Shown: in pieces, positions 5,817 through 7,924 of the stretch | Layout of the letters: every line of letters starts with the position of its first letter | Position numbering within the stretch: position 1 is the stretch's first letter | DNA from: Cytophagales bacterium | Lineage (GTDB): Bacteria > Bacteroidota > Bacteroidia > Cytophagales > UBA9547 | DNA length: 7,924 nt | NCBI GenBank assembly: GCA_003476475.1 | Contig: DMUD01000320.1 | Location: 1-7,924, forward strand | Direction: 5' to 3' | Notes under the pieces: model-generated | Told to the model about the DNA's origin: nothing | Seen by the model: only the letters and a program-made list of their open reading frames with translations | The model's database searches: none | Made by a program: the position numbers and the translations under genes

Positions 5817-6311
5817 ATGGAATTAATTCAGCCCGGTTTGGGGTTAGTATTTTGGATGACGGTTACTTTTAGCCTCGTCCTTTTTATTCTTACTAAATTT
5901 GCATGGAAGCCTATTTTAAAAGCATTAAAAGAGCGTGAAGATACCATCGAAAACGCACTAAATTCGGCCGAAAAAGCCAAACAAGAAATTCAAAAATCTC
6001 AAGCTGAAAACCAACGTATTTTGGACGAGGCACGTTTGGAACGCGATAAAGTGTTGAAAGAAGCACAAGCAACTGCCAACAATATCATCAATGAGGCGAA
6101 GGAAAAAGCAAATTCTGAAGGAGCTAAGCTCTTAGATAATGCACGCACAAGTATTCAAACTGAAAAAGCGGCTGCTCTGACCGAAATCAAGAATTTGGTG
6201 GGTACACTTTCTGTTCAAATTGCTGAACAGATGCTCAAGAAGGAATTGAATAACGATTCTTCAAACCTAGCACTCATTCAACAGTATTTGAACGATGCAA
6301 AACTAAACTAA
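5817..6311 (+). CDS. atpF: F0F1 ATP synthase subunit b
   Basis: The 164-residue peripheral stalk subunit that ties subunit a in the membrane to delta and alpha on F1. It has one N-terminal membrane helix (about 8-28), then the conserved WKPILKALKERE segment (30-41), then a long charged Ala/Glu/Lys-rich helix to about residue 145 that should dimerise as a coiled coil. The length is normal for the family. The start ATG has no Shine-Dalgarno motif; the preceding bases follow the atpE-atpF hairpin. Only four bases separate its stop from the atpH start, so these two are likely translated together. There is a single b gene here and no b' paralogue. Confidence 0.96.
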   Translation: MELIQPGLGLVFWMTVTFSLVLFILTKFAWKPILKALKEREDTIENALNSAEKAKQEIQKSQAENQRILDEARLERDKVLKEAQATANNIINEAKEKANSEGAKLLDNARTSIQTEKAAALTEIKNLVGTLSVQIAEQMLKKELNNDSSNLALIQQYLNDAKLN

Positions 6312-6315
6312 GACC

Positions 6316-6873
6316 ATGTCTGAAATTAGAATAGCGGCACGATATGCAAAGTCTCTTATAACACTTGCAACAGAAAATGGCGATTTGGATGTTATACATA
6401 AAGATATGCAGATTGTTTCAGAATCGTGCAAAGGTAGTAGAGAACTTGTCTTAGCTCTTAGAAGTCCTTTAATCAAATTTGACAAAAAGCGTTCCATTCT
6501 GAACGCGATTTTCAAAGATAAAGTCAGTTCTTTCACGATTAGTTTTTTTGATATCCTTACAAGAAAACATCGCGAAATGTACCTTCACGAAATTTCTAAT
6601 GAGTTTGTTAGACAGTATAACACACTGAAAGGCATTCAAAAGGCGCAACTTTATACACCTGTAAGAATTGACGAATTGCTGAGGAAGCAGTTTGTCCAAA
6701 TGGTGGAAATTCAATCAGGTAAAAAGGCTGAAATTGAAGAATTTGTGAAGGAAGACCTAATAGGCGGATACATATTGCGTATAGGAGATTCACAAATTGA
6801 TGATTCCATCAAATCGAAGCTATTAAAAATTAAGACCACATTTACTGAAAATCAATATATACCTAAGCTATAG
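6316..6873 (+). CDS. atpH: F0F1 ATP synthase subunit delta
   Basis: The 185-residue OSCP/delta subunit links the b stalk to the top of the alpha3-beta3 head. Seen: the N-terminal helix-bundle start IAARYAKSL (6-14), the SPLIKFDKK segment (50-58), and the family's C-terminal signature around DLIGGYILRIGD (147-158) followed by acidic DD and SIKSKLLKIK. Length is usual. Overall conservation is modest, as is normal for delta, but the position between atpF and atpA makes the call secure. Two bases separate its stop (TAG, 6871-6873) from the atpA ATG. Confidence 0.95.
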   Translation: MSEIRIAARYAKSLITLATENGDLDVIHKDMQIVSESCKGSRELVLALRSPLIKFDKKRSILNAIFKDKVSSFTISFFDILTRKHREMYLHEISNEFVRQYNTLKGIQKAQLYTPVRIDELLRKQFVQMVEIQSGKKAEIEEFVKEDLIGGYILRIGDSQIDDSIKSKLLKIKTTFTENQYIPKL

Positions 6874-6875
6874 TT

Positions 6876-7924
6876 ATGGTAGGAATAAGACCAGATGAAA
6901 TTTCATCTATTCTAAAAGAACAATTATCGAACACCAAAACCCAAGCACAGCTGGAAGAGGTGGGTACTGTCTTGCAAGTTGGCGACGGTGTGGCTCGTAT
7001 ATATGGGCTTACAAAAGCGCAATCTGGCGAATTGATTGAATTCCAAAATGGATTAAAAGCTCTTGTGCTTAACCTTGAGGAAGACAATGTTGGAGCAGTA
7101 ATTTTGGGAGAAACAGCCAATATTAAAGAAGGTGATACAGTAAAACGTACTGGCGAAATTGCTTTTGTTAAGGCAGGCCACGGACTCTTGGGACGTGTAG
7201 TGGATACTTTGGGAAACCCTATTGACGGAAAGGGTCCAATAGACGGTGAAGTTTTTGATATGCCTTTGGAGCGCAAAGCACCTGGTGTTATCTATCGTCA
7301 GCCCGTAAATGAACCTTTACAAACGGGAATAAAAGCTATTGATGCGATGATTCCGATTGGACGTGGACAACGTGAGTTGATTATTGGGGATCGTCAAACT
7401 GGGAAAACAACCGTAGCACTTGATACCATCATCAATCAAAGAGAATTCTTCGACAGGGGAGAACCTGTGTATTGTATTTATGTGGCTTGTGGACAAAAAG
7501 CCAGCACTATAGCTCAAACAGTATCAGTATTGGAAAAAGCTGGAGCTATGAAATATACAGTCGTGGTAGCCGCTTCCGCTTCTGATTCTGCACCTATGCA
7601 ATTTTTTGCTCCTTTCACTGGTGCAGCTATTGGTGAATACTTTCGCGATTTAGGCTTCCCTGCTCTTGTTATTTATGATGACCTTTCAAAGCAAGCTGTA
7701 GCCTACCGCGAAGTGTCACTGTTGCTTCGTCGTCCACCAGGACGTGAGGCTTATCCTGGAGATGTATTTTATTTGCACAGTCGTCTCCTAGAAAGGGCAG
7801 CGAAAATTAACGCTTCGGACGAAATTGCCCAAAACATGAATGATTTACCTGCTTCTTTGACTGGTAAAGTTAAAGGTGGTGGTTCTTTAACGGCTCTTCC
7901 TATAATTGAAACACAAGCTGGTGA
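6876..7924 (+). CDS. atpA: F0F1 ATP synthase subunit alpha, N-terminal part (runs off right edge)
   Basis: The non-catalytic nucleotide-binding subunit of F1, which forms the alpha3-beta3 hexamer. The window holds the first 349 of the roughly 525 codons expected, uninterrupted to the edge. Seen: the N-terminal helix and beta-barrel domain (1-95, with VGTVLQVGDGVARIYGL), Walker A GDRQTGKT at 171-178, and Walker B ALVIYDDL at 263-270. SLLLRRPPGREAYPGD lies at 281-296 and GSLTALPIIETQAG at the edge. The segment at 311-334 (INASDEIAQNMNDLPASL and what follows) is a few residues longer than in E. coli, as in other Bacteroidota. ATG at 6876 is used because MVGIRPDEIS aligns with the usual start and follows atpH by two bases. 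Confidence 0.97.
   Translation, partial: MVGIRPDEISSILKEQLSNTKTQAQLEEVGTVLQVGDGVARIYGLTKAQSGELIEFQNGLKALVLNLEEDNVGAVILGETANIKEGDTVKRTGEIAFVKAGHGLLGRVVDTLGNPIDGKGPIDGEVFDMPLERKAPGVIYRQPVNEPLQTGIKAIDAMIPIGRGQRELIIGDRQTGKTTVALDTIINQREFFDRGEPVYCIYVACGQKASTIAQTVSVLEKAGAMKYTVVVAASASDSAPMQFFAPFTGAAIGEYFRDLGFPALVIYDDLSKQAVAYREVSLLLRRPPGREAYPGDVFYLHSRLLERAAKINASDEIAQNMNDLPASLTGKVKGGGSLTALPIIETQAG

Noticed and set aside
1..7924. CRISPR array, rRNA, canonical tRNA or defence or toxin-antitoxin genes
   Set aside because: No regularly spaced direct repeats, no conserved RNA gene signatures and no such protein domains were seen on either strand.

Overview
The window looks like a chromosomal segment from a member of the Bacteroidota. 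Evidence: the F0F1 ATP synthase subunit a has the long histidine-rich extracytoplasmic N-terminus typical of that phylum. The subunit order is a small membrane protein, then a, c, b, delta, alpha. A LamG-type secreted protein opens with a GLVGWWPFNGN-like segment common in Bacteroidota. Genes lack clear Shine-Dalgarno sites and have A/T-rich leaders. The genus cannot be named from this sequence.

Layout. (1) 1-771, minus strand: the N-terminal 257 residues of a secreted LamG/laminin-G-like protein that runs off the left edge. (2) 772-1248: a gene-free stretch full of nested and tandem inverted repeats, including one roughly 112-nt imperfect hairpin. (3) 1249-1749, minus strand: a small YfcE/MJ0936-type metallophosphoesterase. 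(4) 1750-1827: a short divergent promoter region. (5) 1828-3915, plus strand: a membrane-integral ion-pumping pyrophosphatase (hppA), closed by a strong intrinsic terminator. (6) 3980-7924, plus strand: the start of an ATP synthase operon, with a four-helix membrane protein in the atpI position, then atpB, atpE, atpF, atpH and a truncated atpA. The gamma gene and the rest of alpha lie beyond the right edge if the usual order holds. The epsilon and beta genes are not in view.

How the genes work together. The pyrophosphatase uses cytoplasmic PPi to energise the membrane, and the ATP synthase next to it can use the resulting gradient. They are neighbours but separated by a terminator, so they are probably separate transcription units. 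The pyrophosphatase residues point to a K+-dependent, H+-pumping enzyme of the type in which the ion-gate glutamate has moved to the preceding helix. The c subunit looks proton-type, which is consistent with this.

Most of the window is ordinary core bioenergetics and I see no convincing undescribed multi-gene system. The less ordinary points are the hairpin-rich region at 798-1125, a terminator-like hairpin inside the ATP synthase operon between atpE and atpF, and the very tight spacing between the hppA terminator and the TTG start of the first atp-operon gene.
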